A stretch of DNA of 64,000 nucleotides from Orobanche coerulescens (taxonomy: Eukaryota; Streptophyta; Magnoliopsida; Lamiales; Orobanchaceae), in NCBI GenBank assembly GCA_033398695.1, contig CM065812.1, positions 141,180,858 to 141,244,857 of the forward strand, written 5' to 3'. A program made the position numbers and the translations under genes. Position 1 is the stretch's first letter. Each line of letters opens with the position of its first letter. The notes under the pieces were generated by a model that did no database searches, was not told the DNA's origin, and was given only the letters and a program-made list of their open reading frames with translations. Of the stretch, positions 22,036-33,900 are shown piece by piece.

Positions 22036-24660
22036 ACTACCACTCTTACCAACAAAATTTTGGACCCACATTAGATTGATTTATTTGGTCCTATCAAGCC
22101 CTCTGAGTGGAAGGAAGCATGTCTTAATAGTTGTGGATGACTACTCAACATTCACTTGGATAATGTTTCTCTACCAGAAGAATAAAACTCTAACCAAGCT
22201 ACCTGAGCTGCTAAGAAAAATTCAGAATGAGAAATCCTTATCAATCATAAAGATCAGATCAGGCAAAGGAGGATAATTTCTCAACAAATCCATAAAGTAT
22301 CAGCTGCAAGAACACCACAACAAAATGGTGTAGCCAAAAAAAGGAACAGAACCCTCAAGGAAGCAGCCAGGATAATGATCGCTGAGACTGATCTTCCCAA
22401 AAAAGGTTCTGGGCTGAACATGTCAACGCAGCATGCCATAATCAGAACAGAAGTATAATAGTAGGGATACATAGTAAAACTCCCTATGAGGTTTGGAATG
22501 GCACAATACCAACTGTTTCATACTTTCATATTTTTGGTTGTAAGTGTTTCATCCACAACAACGGCAAAACCCAACTGAATGTCTTCGATGTAAAAACTGA
22601 TGATGGTCTCTATATGGGATACTCACAGATAAGCAAGGCATATAGAGTCTTTAATAAAAGAACTTTAGTTGTGGAAAAAACACCTCATGTTTTCTTTGAT
22701 GAATCTACTGTTGAGTACAGAAAACATGTGGAACAAATTGAGAAAAAGCTCAAAGCCACCTCTTTAGAAAAAGTCATCATCAATGATACAAGGTTGATGG
22801 ATCAAGCTTATGAAGAACCAACTGCAAATCAGCCAAGTTCACCTACCATAGCTGATCCAACCATAGCTGAAGTTGATCCAATCACAGCTGAACCAAACAC
22901 AGCTGCAAATCAACAAATCCTAGCTGAAGGACAGACAGACTCAACAATTCGTCAGCTCACTCCCGAAGGTACAAGCCTTGATCAACAACCAAAAGAAGAA
23001 GATGAGGATGATACCCCCAAATGGCTAAAGGATCGCCCCATTCAACAAATCATTAGGAACCTAACCGATGGAGTCAAAATCAGGAAATCAAGAGAACCAA
23101 CAGGAATGGCAGTGCTCTCTTGCTTCATGTCCCAAATGGAGCCCAAAACAACAGAACAAGCCCTGGGTGACTACACATGGGTGATTCCAATGCAAGAAGA
23201 GTTAAACCAAATGGAGAGGAAAAATGTATGGGAGCTGATAGACAGACGAAATCACAAGAAGGTCATTGGCACCAAATGGGTTTACAAAAGCAAGTGTGAT
23301 GAAGATGGAGCTTTTGTTATGAATAAGGTCAGATTAGTTGCAAAGGGATATGCTCAATGTGAATGAATAGATTTTGATTAAATATATGCACCATCAGCAA
23401 GACTAGAAACAATCAGATTATTCCTTGCCCATGCAGCCTTCAAGAATTTTGAAGTATATCAAATGGACGTGAAAGTGCATTACTCAATGGAGTACTGGAA
23501 AAATAAGTTTATATTGAGCAACCCCCTAGATTTGTAGAATGAGACAAAGTTTAAAAATTGTTAAAAGCTTTATATGGACTCAAACAGGCACCAAGAGCCT
23601 GGTATGAGACTTTATCCATATTCCTTGAGAAGAATGGATTTTGCAAGGGAAAGGTGGAGAAAACTCTATTCAGAATTTAACATGAAGAGCACATACTACT
23701 AGTCCAAGTATATGTGGATGATAGCATACTTGGCTCAACAAACCCTGAGCTATGTGACAAATTCTCAAACCTCGTGCAAGGAGAATTTGAGATGAGCATG
23801 ATGGGTAAGCTGAACTTCTTTCTTGATTTACAAGTTACAAGTTGAAACTGGAATATTAATCAACCAAGCAAAATACACAAGGGAGCTGATCAAAAGATTT
23901 GGCATGGAGTCAGCAAAATCCCTGAGAGTGCCAATGAGTACATCTCTCCACATTGATGCAGATGAAGAAGGCATTCCAGTATATAACCTACTACAGAGGA
24001 CTAATTGGATCATTACTATACCTCCCTGCAAGTAGACCTGACATTGTATATGCAGTAGGAGTGTGTGCAAGATTTCAGTCCAAGCCAAACCAATCTCATC
24101 AGGAAGCAGCTAAAAGGATAATCAGATACATAAAATCCACAATCAATGTTGGATTATGATATCCAAAAGAAGACAAGTTTGAGTTATTAGGATATTTTGA
24201 TGCTGACTTTGCAGGATGCAAAATCAATAGGCAAAGCACTAGTGGAACGTGTCAATTCCTTGGAACCAGACTAATATCATGGTTTAGTAAGAAGCAGGTG
24301 TCCAACTCAATATCCACAACTGAGTCAGAATACCTAGTTGCAGGTAGCTGTTGTGCCCAAATCCTATGGATCAGACAACAGCTAAGGGACTACAACATTA
24401 TTGCAAAGGAAGTACCAATATGGTGTGACAATAATAGCGCAATTGCAATAACAAACAATCCAGTCTTACATTCGAGAACAAAGCACATAGATGTCAAGCA
24501 TCATTTCATCAGAGACCATGTGATCAACAAAAGAGTAAGGGTGGAAAGAGTACGCACAGAGTACCAAATTGCTGATACATTCACAAAACCTTTACTAGAG
24601 GAAAGGTTTCTCGAACTAAGCAGGTATCTTGGACTTCTAGATTGGGAATCTAATGCTTAG
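22036..24660 (+). pseudogene. Element D copia pol (integrase-RT-RNase H), Sirevirus-like, broken
   Basis: Begins mid-integrase (IDLFGPIKP, then HVLIVVDDYSTFTWIMFLYQ) after truncation by LTR C. A deletion near 22280-22310 removes part of the core before VSAARTPQQNGVAKKRNRTL. Integrase then continues (HSKTPYEVWNGTIPTVSYFH). A linker rich in Pro, Thr and Ala (22800-23000) leads to RT: WVIPMQEELNQMERKNVWEL, GTKWVYKSKCDEDG, RLVAKGYAQCE, YVDDSILGS near 23710 (YVDD active site), and GEFEMSMMGKLNFF. RNase H near 24200-24650 includes YLVAGSCCAQILWIRQQL, CDNNSAIAITNNPVLHSRTK and IADTFTKPL. Stops and shifts occur at about 22275, 23365, 23500-23690 and 24157. The EFEMSMMGKL wording and the downstream extra region fit the Sirevirus/Maximus group. 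Confidence 0.88.
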
Positions 24661-24683
24661 CTGAAAATCTGAAGATGAAGAAG

Positions 24684-24950
24684 GTCAGCTGATCAAATGC
24701 ACAGACGAGAAAAGTCAGCTGATCAGAAGCATAGACGAGAAAAGTCAGCTGATCAGAAGCACAAACGATAAATGTCAGCTGATCAGAAGCACAGACGAAA
24801 AAAATCAGCTGATCAGGAGCTCAGACGATAAATGTTAGATGATCAAGATTACAGCCATGATGCAGAAAAGTCAGCTGATCGGAAGCACAGATGCGGAAAG
24901 TCATCTGATCAGAATCACATCCCATGCAGAAAGTTAGCTGATCATAATCA
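24684..24950 (+). repeat. 30-bp tandem repeat between pol and the env-like region
   Basis: Units starting gtcagctgatcag at 24684, 24714, 24744, 24774, 24804 and 24834, then diverged copies to about 24950. The period is exactly 30 bp at first. There are no unique spacers, so this is not a CRISPR. Similar cagctgatca words recur downstream. Confidence 0.9.
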
Positions 24951-25316
24951 AAGCTAAGATTAGATATCTGATACAAAGGAAGCAAGGAATCAAAATTGCA
25001 GCTGTATCAGAAGTCAAACAGTCAACCAGTTATGTTTCTAATTTCTTTTGAATATTTATATCACATGTGGATTAAAAGGCACGTCCCCACTAACTCCACG
25101 TCTACATCACGTTGTCCAATCATAACACACGAACCGTCGTTCTTGCAATTAATTTTTTTTAAAAAATCGACTTCCAGAATAACTATTTAAGACTATTGAA
25201 ATTACTTCATCAAAACTTATCGTATTCAAAGTCTTTCAAAGAAAGAACCCTAATTTTTCCAGAAAAGCAAAGTCAAGAATTTCACTGCACTAAACATATC
25301 CAGAAATTGCAGAGAT

Positions 25317-27743
25317 GGACACAGCTACCTAATTCAAGAATATCAACCTGAGGGTGATGAAAAAAAATCATCTTCAGCATCGTCGTGGAATTTCTAGGAC
25401 TTCTGGAGGCAAAAAAACTCCCTGTTGATGGCGGACTTGCTCCTGCGTATGAAGAAGAATGGCATCTATCACTTCCTAGACATTAACCCATCAGAACTAT
25501 TCAAGGAGGCCATCGTTTCTTTCAACAAGGAAGTCAACTTAAAGAGAGGGAAACTGAAAGCACAATCTTTGGAGAACCAAGCTTCATAACCAAACAAACT
25601 ATCGCAAATGCTCTCAAGCTGGAGAATTGGGGTATTGCAGTCGAAGCCTCAAAGCAGAACCCTGTGGACATGTGGCAATAGATAAAGCTACCTGAACAGC
25701 CAATGAAGATGAAGTTCACAACCAGAAAGTCAGAGGTCCAGAAAGAATTTAGATACATGATAGACATCACCAACAAGATTGTTATGGGCATGTCAAGAAG
25801 CTATGACCCAATGTCCTCCAAATATATTGTCATGGGGGCTATGATACAAAGAGAGAGGATTAGTTGGCCTGATTACATCTACAAGCAATTAGTCAGGGAA
25901 GTCAACAAGGTCAGCTGGGACTCCGAGAACAAGAGGTTTACACAGAAACTTGCCTTTGGCACCCAAATAAGCTGGATTTTGGAATTTCTAGGTAAGGCCA
26001 AAGGAAAGGCAGAACCATTTTATAGCAACAAAAGACTCGGTCACTTGGACCAAGCTGCACTGGAGAAATATGCAAACAATTAACCAAGAGCCTTGGAGTT
26101 CCTTCAGGGGATGAAGTCTGGAACCTCTTCCTACAAAGCAGCCACAGAATCAAAAGATGAAGAACAAGTTCAATCAGTTGCAGCCATCTCAAGTACAGTT
26201 GGGGTTTCCCCACCTACTCTGACCCTAGCTGAATTAACCGCAGCTGACGTTGTGTCAGAAAAGGTAGCTGCAACTGAGGAAACCACAACTGCAGCTGAAG
26301 AAACCGCAGTTGCATATGAAGAAAGCAAAGTTGCATATGTCATTGAAGTTGGTGAAGACAGTGATGAGCTTCCTCTTGCCAGGATCTTCGGAAAAAGAAA
26401 GTGATCTGAAAAGGGAATCCACGACCTTTATCACATGTATCCACTATAAGATCGAAAGGTTTGGTGGACTACTCATCTGAATCTTCAGAACAGATTAGGC
26501 ATGAAGATCATGCACCTGAAGTATCATCAGTTGCCTGCAACACCACTTCTCACAGCTCCTGTAGATCAGTCCAAGGAACTGATCATCATTCAAGAAGAAG
26601 AGGTGATTGAAGAACCGTTACCTGAGCTTCCAAGCATCCCGGAGGAAGAAGAATTTGAAGAAATCCCTGAGGAACCAGAAGTTAACTACAACTTCAACCT
26701 CAAGGAAAAAAAGCTCTTTTAACCTCAAGCAAACACAGCTCAGGTCAGTAAAGCAGCACATCAGTAAGACTTTAATTTTTGCTGTTTACAAATACTGGAA
26801 GAAATTGAAGGCTCTTATCTTCAATGCTCTTAAATAAATGGTGGAAATGAGTGGATGGGACTACCCCGTTACAACAGAACAACTCACTCAGGTGTTTTGT
26901 AATGAAACTGATATGAACTTGCTGTTAGATGAGAATTGGTTCATGCAAAACTTCAAATCCAAAATGGACAAATTCATTCTATTTGTCATGGAAGGGGTAG
27001 CCCAAGGCAAAAAGTTTGATGACGAATATGAGAATAAGAAGATTGCTGAAGTTGAGAGAGAAAAGGAAGTAGTTGAAAAGATTACTGAAGTCAGTGAGGA
27101 AAAAGAAAAAGACGTTGAAAAAGAAGTAGAAGAAAAAGAAGAAGTTTAAGAGGAAGAAGAGGAATAAAAGAACGATAAGGATGATCGGAATGATTCTGAT
27201 CATGATCAGGATGCACCTGATCAAGGCTCAAGTTCAGCTCAATCATCACGGGCTGAAAAATCAGAGAAGCAGGGGGAACAATCTGAGAAATCCCCCTGTG
27301 CTCAAAAGTCAGTTGATCAAACTATGTCAACTGAAAAATCAATGGCTCAAAAGTCAGCTGCAGATGAAGTCACAACTGAAAATTTCCCTCAAGCTCAGGC
27401 ATCTGAATTTCAGCTACCCCCAAACTTCACTGAGTTGGTCCGAACAATGGTGGAGGAGACAGTTGCAAAGCTTCTGGCAACTAAAGTTGAACCACACATG
27501 TTGTCTCTCAACAGCAAAATAGACTTCTTGCTCAACGGAAAGGATCCCTCTCCACCACCATCATCTGTCAGGATGCCACTTTGCATGCAGGACTTTATGT
27601 ACAAGGCCGAGGAACAGCTAGGACAACATATTGATGCTGGCAAAAAGGGGGAAGAAATAAGGTCGAAATGGAGGCAAGAGGCATTGACTGTGGTTCCCAG
27701 AAGTACATCTGCACCTCCTAAAATCATCCATTATCCAGTCTGA
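25317..27743 (+). pseudogene. Element D envelope-like/extra ORF region (degraded)
   Basis: Downstream of copia pol, several frames can be read as one decayed protein: an N-terminal part near 25540-25680 (FGEPSFITKQTIANALKLEN), then a 126-residue frame (25703-26083) with DITNKIVMGMSRSYDPMSSK and RISWPDYIYKQLVREVNKV, then an acidic Ala/Glu/Thr-rich stretch (26093-26404), a Glu-rich segment (26570-26700), a Lys/Glu coiled-coil-like stretch (27040-27149), and a C-terminal frame (27324-27743). The globular part recalls the putative plant transposon protein domain found with Sirevirus env-like ORFs. No signal peptide or clear membrane span is visible, so an envelope role is not shown. It could also be captured host sequence. 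Confidence 0.55.
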
Positions 27744-27759
27744 AAAAGGTACCTGAAGA

Positions 27760-28581
27760 GGATTTTAATGCTTATCCAAGAATCCCTGAGTTCAGACCAC
27801 ATGACCCTCCAACTACATTAAGGAAAGTTGGATGATGAAGCACTTCAGGAGGAGATAAAGAATCTATGCATAAAGAACAAGTATACCTCCCTTGAAGATC
27901 GAAATTTTGCATCCACTGTAGTCAAGAGGAAGTATGGGCTAATCTCATTGGTACAGAAGTCAATACAGAGAAGCTTTTAAGTTGGAGAAGCAAACACTCT
28001 TGTATTTAAGTTTGAGTACAGTGTTACTTTATTGAATGAGGTTCTTGAGAGTAAGAGGTTGTAAGACATCCATGGCTTCTTGATTGGAAGGTGATAGGCA
28101 GCTTGCAAGTTGTTGAGGCATCCATGGGCTTTCGATCAAGAGGTGTTAGGTAACCAAGGGAAGGAGTTACAACGGCCACGGGTTTCCACTGGTTTGAAGC
28201 TGTTGTAACTAAATTCATTGTAACGTAATTTCACAGGTTGAAAGTTATAGTGAATTTATCTCCAACTGGTTTGGAGAGAAGTGGACTAGTAGAGGATTAT
28301 CCCACCTCTGAAACCACTATAAAGTGTTGTGTGATTTACTGTCTTTATCATCATACATAACTGCTGCATTCATATTAACTGTTCCATTTAAAGTTAGCTA
28401 TCCTTCCGCAAAATAATTTTACAGCTGACAAAAGTTAACTGCACAAATTTCATCCGAGTAACCTTAGCTGCATTTTATATCAGCTGTGTTTTTCAAAACA
28501 GTTATTTAGCGAAAGATTTTATAAGTCTATTCACACCCCCCCCCCCCAACTAGACTTATACCTGACGTCTTGTGACCTACA
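27760..28581 (+). repeat. Probable copia LTR of element D (start uncertain)
   Basis: Non-coding tail ending in a C-tract (28537-28549) within a cacaccccc word and TTGTGACCTACA at 28581. This is the usual U5-end style of these copia elements and matches the ends of the LTR fragments near 29542 and 31735. The left boundary cannot be set because the partner LTR is absent. Confidence 0.5.
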
Positions 28582-28599
28582 TGGTAGTATTTTGAACTT

Positions 28600-29002
28600 A
28601 ATGTGCGCTAATATATAATATAGCGTGCGTTAAGCTTGTTTGAAGCAACATTAATTTTCTTCGATCAGCATGTGTTAAATCTCGTCGATAGCGTGCGTTA
28701 CCTGATAGTTCTTGAAGTAAACTGTCTTGTTTATTAGCGTGCGCTAGTATACATACTAGTGTACGTTAATCGCTTCAATGAGAATATACTGAACTTACTG
28801 CCTTAGTAACTAGCGTGCGCTAGTGAAGAGAGTAGCTTGCGCTGCCTGCTTTGATGGGTGTAGTACAGAACTTACTGTCTTGTTTTCTAGCATGCGTTAT
28901 AATGACATAGTGTGCGCTATTATGAGATAAGTTGAGACTCCAGACTGATACATAGCGTGCACGAGTTTCAGCTTGTAGGGTGCGTTATATGAGCATAAAT
29001 AG
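28600..29002 (+). promoter_or_regulatory. TAGCGTGCGCTA array plus TATA box from a gypsy LTR
   Basis: About 11 degenerate copies of TAGCGTGCGCTA/TTA in about 380 bp, then cataaatag at 28994-29002. This is the promoter architecture of the gypsy LTRs here, but no LTR ends could be found, so it is a fragment of an old element. Confidence 0.6.
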
Positions 29003-29274
29003 TTTCGTCAACTTTTACCAAGTGTTTATTTATAAAGAATTAAATCATCAAAATCTATTTGTTCAAGTGGTGACTGTCATAAAACGTAAGCACGTTTACG
29101 GGGTAATTTCGTCCTTAAGAAAAAATATTGGGTACTCGACTCAACTACCTAAATCATCTTTTTTCCTTATTTTGTTTTCATCTCTTGAGACCATCCTTAT
29201 TTTAAACTAAAATCTAAAGACGGGAGAAATTGTTCATCACTTGATTTCGGGAGGTATATCTTTGAGTACCAATA

Positions 29275-29440
29275 TTCATTCACTCCAATGGCATCTGCGC
29301 CTTCCCACGGCAAAGATCATCTCTTCGTGCATTGCGTCAAGGTGGGCTTCCATTCTGATCTCCAATCATCAAATTCATTAATAGAAAATATGGGAACTTT
29401 GTTGAGCATAGATGTATCCATGAAAAAAGTAGAATGAATG
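29275..29440 (+). pseudogene. Possible PPR-gene fragment
   Basis: One frame reads MASAPSHGKDHLFVHCVKVG followed by FHSDLQSSNSLIENMG. The HCVKxGFHSDxxxSNSLI pattern is that of plant pentatricopeptide-repeat proteins. Only about one repeat is visible and it ends in a stop. The remainder of 29003-29541 shows nothing else I can support. Confidence 0.4.
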
Positions 29441-29541
29441 ATAAAGATATAAAATGAAGTTTTCAAAAGCTAGTGATCCTGTGGATCCGATTTAGGTTAA
29501 AACTCGACGGATTCTTTGTAGAGTCAACCTCATATACCACT

Positions 29542-30072
29542 TGTTGGTCACAGTATACAATTATACACCTTAGAAGGGAGGGGAATTGAGTAAGTTGTAT
29601 TCTTCACTCAATATATCGTTGTATGCTTGAAGAAATATATTGCTCTTATAAGCTTGATGTACAACTTTTAGTTCTCCAGTATTTTCATGTGTATTCAGTT
29701 GTTATTGGCAATGTCCTCTTGCTTGGGCTATTTATAACCATGAAAATAGATCAGTTATAAATGTAGTCGTTGGCCGGTTGGTGAGATTGAGACAGCTCTA
29801 ATTGGCTGCTTCAGAATGGTTGCATTAAAGATGATTCGCATTTAATGCTTCACACATTCTCTTTGACTTCTCATTAAATGCTATTTTGTCTGTAGTCTCT
29901 TCGACCACAGTAAATTTTGTCCAATCAGCATTATATGCTACTTTAGAACCGTGAATACATTATGAATGAAGAAAGTTTGTTTCACAACGGTTTAAAGTTC
30001 CTTCTCAGTCCTATTGGTTTTGTGTTTTATTTCCTAAGTAAAACACCTAAAGCATTGTTTGTTGTAGCCAAC
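29542..30072 (-). repeat. Copia LTR fragment (minus orientation)
   Basis: On the minus strand it reads from TTGGCTACAAC near 30072 through TATA-like ttataaatagcc (near 29740) and a C-rich word to TGTGACCAACA at 29542, followed by a degenerate primer site TGGTATATGAGG (29528-29539). Its central part is the reverse complement of 30955-31010 over roughly 50 bases. Confidence 0.6.
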
Positions 30073-30423
30073 GTCTGATCTTGTTGTATCTTGACGGTTT
30101 AGCTGTAGGATGTGACTTTAGGATCGTCGTATGATCTTGCCTGTATGGATAGGCTGTATGCTGAATTTATCAAAACACGATTTTTCCCAATAGTATTTTC
30201 TTGTGACTTCACTCATTTCTTCAACGTTATGTGATTTTACTCTAATGGCAAGCTTTAATGACTTATTTGCAGCACAAAGTACTTCCCTGTTTACCGCATC
30301 TGGAGGAGGATGAGGAGGAGGATGAGTGCTACTACCACAGTTTTGAAAGATCATATCATCTGAAAGAAGACTTAGAAACTATTTTTTATAGTTTTGGCAT
30401 TATCGAAAGGGGAAAACTATTGA

Positions 30424-30625
30424 GATAGTTCCTCTCAGTTTTAATAAATGCAGCAAACCACAGCGTCTATCCTACAGCTCACTTCGTACAACATTGATCC
30501 AACAACGTTCATCCAACAGCGGAGGATAGTTCCTCTAAGTTTTAAAAAATGCAGCAAACTACAGCACCTATCCTACAGCTCACTTCGTACAACATTGATC
30601 CAACAATGTTCATCTAACAGCAGAT
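30424..30625 (+). repeat. 101-bp tandem duplication
   Basis: Two copies of a unit starting gatagttcctct (30424 and 30525) and containing tcctacagctcacttcgtac, about 93 percent alike by eye. It sits just upstream of the plus-strand LTR fragment. Confidence 0.9.
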
Positions 30626-30660
30626 TCCAGTTCAGGTCGTCTATAGGAAAAGCTCCTGGT

Positions 30661-31735
30661 TGGCTACATCGGTAATGTTGTAAGCACTTTACTTAAGAAA
30701 AGTAAAGTGTAAAACCCAACAAGAAAGTACTTAGACTTCAAACCTTTATGAGATAAGTCATTTTATATTCACAAAGTATTCATGGTTTTGAATTGCATTT
30801 AATGCTGGTGGAGACAACATTTAACGCGGCGAAGACTGTGGTTTACGAAGCATTTAATGAAGGCCAAAAGAATGTGTGAAGCATTTGATGCTGACACGGT
30901 AGATTAATTTAATTCAAACATCCATCAAGGCGCCAATTTGAAGTGTCCACATCTCACAGACCGGCCAACGGCTACATTTGTAAAGGACTTATTTTCGAGG
31001 TTATAAATAGCCTAACCAAAAGACATGCTCATGCAACTGATCTCACAATCCAGCAATCAAAAAGAGGAAACTCTCTCTCTTGAAGCCTACAATGATATTC
31101 TTACAAAAGAGATTGACGATTCTCAATGAAAGAGAACAACATACTACAACAAGTGACCTAAAGCCTACAGCTGTTATTCAAGACTTGATCTACCTATATT
31201 GGCGTTGAAAGTTACCCTGTGTGGAGTAACAAAGGAACTAATTTTTACCTGTGTGGGACGAAGAAAGTTCAGAAAAATGAAGCTTCGATCTGTGTGAGAA
31301 GAAGTTAGAGTTCAAGAAGTCTACAACTAATCTGCGTGAACAGCTCAAGCTACAACTATGTGTATCAATCTGTGTGAAAGATACAACTTAGAGAGTTTAG
31401 TTAAATCATACAATTGTGTACGCCTTGATTTTAATAAACATCCCTCATGTGTGGAGACCATGTGGACATAGAGGATATTGCCTCGAACCACATTAAATAA
31501 TGTGTCGTTACTTGCTTATTTACTTTTGCTTATTGGTTGTGATTTTATATGCTTAATCTGTAAAACCCTATAAACACCAAGTTACATGAGAACATGCAGT
31601 TGTTGTAGCTACATAAACTTACTTATAGACTTCTGCTACGCAAAATCTTCGAAAAATAGTACAGCTTATTCACCCCTACCCCCATCTAAGTTGTTATATA
31701 AGTATATTGTGACCAATAGTTACTCAACGAATCAT
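30661..31735 (+). repeat. Copia LTR or LTR-like fragment (plus orientation)
   Basis: Starts TTGGCTACATC, contains a 10-bp stem hairpin (CACTTTACTT/AAGTAAAGTG near 30691-30715), ggttataaatagcc (near 31000), a ttcacccctaccccc word (31669-31683) and an ending near ttgtgaccaat (31711-31721). It is inverted relative to the fragment at 29542-30072. The two are not an LTR pair of one element because they face away from each other. Confidence 0.55.
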
Positions 31736-31879
31736 AAAGTACGATGATATTGCATTTAGCTGATTACCCAAAAGGAACATTCTGGGTAGAACTATATTCT
31801 CTTCTCTGACAAAGAGACAGGTATTTGGTGTGGTAGTGCGAACCTCACCAAGTGGAAAGCATGTAGGACATAAACAAAC

Positions 31880-33000
31880 CTTTGTCATAAAGCGTAGTTA
31901 GAATAATGGAGCCTAAATATACAAGGTTCACAAAGAAATATTTCTCACAATACCCTGAGACTCATTACGAGGAGACATACTCCCCCGTAATGGATATTAT
32001 CATGTTCTGCTATTTGATTAGCCTAGTGATTTCCGAGGAACTGGAAATGCATCTAATAGATGTGGTTACTGCGTATCTCTATGGGGAACTAGATATGAAT
32101 ACATATATTAAAATGTCGAGTGGCATTTCATTACCTTAAACAAGTGACTTTAGACCAAGGAGTACGTCTGCAATTAGATCGAAACATTCACTTTACGGTT
32201 TGAAGCAATCCGAAAGGATGTGGTATAACTGTTTGAGTGACTACTTGACTCGGAAAGGATATTAGAACGATGAATTGTGTATCTGCGTCTTCAAAAAGAA
32301 AACAAGTTCCAGATTCGTGATCATCGCAGTGTATGTCGATGACATGAACATAATTGATACTCTTGATGAAATAAGAAAAAACACTTGATACTTGAAATAT
32401 GAGTTTGAGATGAAAGATTTTGAGAAAACTTAGTTTTGTTAAGGAATTGACATAGAACATCGAGTTTGTGGAATTCTTATCCATCAGTTGCTTATGTCCA
32501 GAAGATGCTCAAATGCTTTATTATGAATAAGGTACAGCCGGCTAATACTCCCATGATCGGTCGAAAGTATGAAATTAAGATCCATTTCATCAAAATAAAA
32601 TTCTCTATTTAAGTGCAATAGCACTTGTACTTGACTCAATGTACACAACCTGATATCACTCCTCAGTTAGTTTGTTGGCTAGATTTAGACCAATAATGAC
32701 GCGACGTCATAAAAAACAGTATCAAGAATATCTTCTGACACTTAAAAAGAACCATTGACGTGAGACTCTTCTTTCCCTATAAACAAGCAAACTGCTTCCG
32801 GTAAAGCAAAATCTAAAATCGAAGAACATACCCCAATAAACGTGTTGGTAGGATTTACTGATGTTCTATCTTGCAAATGTCTAAGCCAACCCTTTTTGGC
32901 TACCTCCTCGAATCGCGAAAAGATTATTGCTTTGCATGAATCAATTTGTGGGTGTACACGATTAAGAATTATCATTCTACACTTGTAAGAAAGTAGTGGT
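31880..33000 (+). pseudogene. Copia RT-RNase H fragment, heavily decayed
   Basis: RT pieces: THYEETYSPVMDIIMFCYLI, MHLIDVVTAYLYGELDMNTY (31900-32140), SLYGLKQSERMWYN (about 32192), FVIIAVYVDDMN near 32310-32350 (YVDD active site) and YEFEMKDFEKT (about 32400). Further right are shorter matches to the region leading into RNase H. Many stops and shifts. It belongs to a different copia lineage from element D. Confidence 0.8.
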
Positions 33001-33059
33001 AAGTACTAGCGCTGATCATAAAGAAAAATGTGTGAGATATAACGGAACATACTCATATA

Positions 33060-33196
33060 GGTTGCAATCTTTTCTTTAAATCAAGTTTAATTTTCCCCAT
33101 TGGGATTTTGTTACTTGGTGAGGCCTTTAACGATGCAACATATGAATGTAAGCATTAAGGGAAGTTGTAGATTTTTCCAACACTCGAGATTGATGT
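33060..33196 (+). other. Copia 3' region before the LARD insertion
   Basis: Contains the copia pre-polypurine motif (tttccccattgggatttt ... gaggcctttaacgatgcaac). Related copies follow the LARD at about 47560-47640 and 47868-47930. The final five bases, GATGT, are the LARD target duplication. Confidence 0.65.
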
Positions 33197-33764
33197 TGTA
33201 ATACCCGTGATTTCGATTTCCGGTAATTTCTTTTTTTTCGGCGGAAGTCCGTTTTGACAACTCTCTCATGACCGTTTCGTCATTCCGAGAATGATTAATT
33301 CTGCACTTTTTGTCATCCGAGCTCGTTTCAGTGTCGTTTTGTTGAGTTCCGTGCTTTTTAGCGGTTTTTCCGCACTTGAGTTCGATTCTTGCGAATCTCG
33401 TCCGAAAATGTTGTTTCGACTTTCTTGTAAGTTCATTTAATGTTATTATTCATGTTGCAAGCTTCGGTTTGGTTATTCGATCACGTATCGTGATTTTGGG
33501 GCGTTTTGGGCCATTTTCGTAATTTCCCAAAGTTTGGGGTAATTACTTTCCGTTGTCGAATTTCGAGCCTTCGGGTAGTCGGAATCGTGTGTTCTATTAG
33601 TGCTCGGATTCATCTTTTCGAGTACTTCGTAACCGTATCTTCGATTCGTACTCAGGTTCGGGTTTCGGGGTCGTTCGGGCCGTCGGAGTTGGTCCCGGCC
33701 GAGTCATGGCCGGGCATGCTCGGGCCAGGCCATACAGCCGAGTAACGTGCGGTAGTGACCGCGA

Positions 33765-33900
33765 TTACGCACGTAAGGCGGTTACGCACGTAAGGCCTGG
33801 CCGGCGTAACGCACGTAACGCCCGGCATTTTCCAGGCAGGGAGTTCGGCCATGGCCGGTTACGTACGTAAGCCATGGCCGGTTACGTACGTAACTCGGCC
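33765..33900 (+). repeat. TTACGTACGTAA/TTACGCACGTAA array in LARD LTR 1
   Basis: At least five near-palindromes between 33765 and 33895, immediately upstream of the TATA-like box. The equivalent segments are 39455-39590 and 45120-45285; they differ far more between copies than the rest of the LTR does. Confidence 0.85.

Noticed and set aside
24684..24950. CRISPR-like regular repeats
   Set aside because: Units abut each other with no unique spacers, and the context is a plant retroelement.
26979..27224. Phe/Leu-rich minus-strand frame that looks membrane-spanning
   Set aside because: Antisense of a Lys/Glu-rich coding stretch; a compositional shadow.
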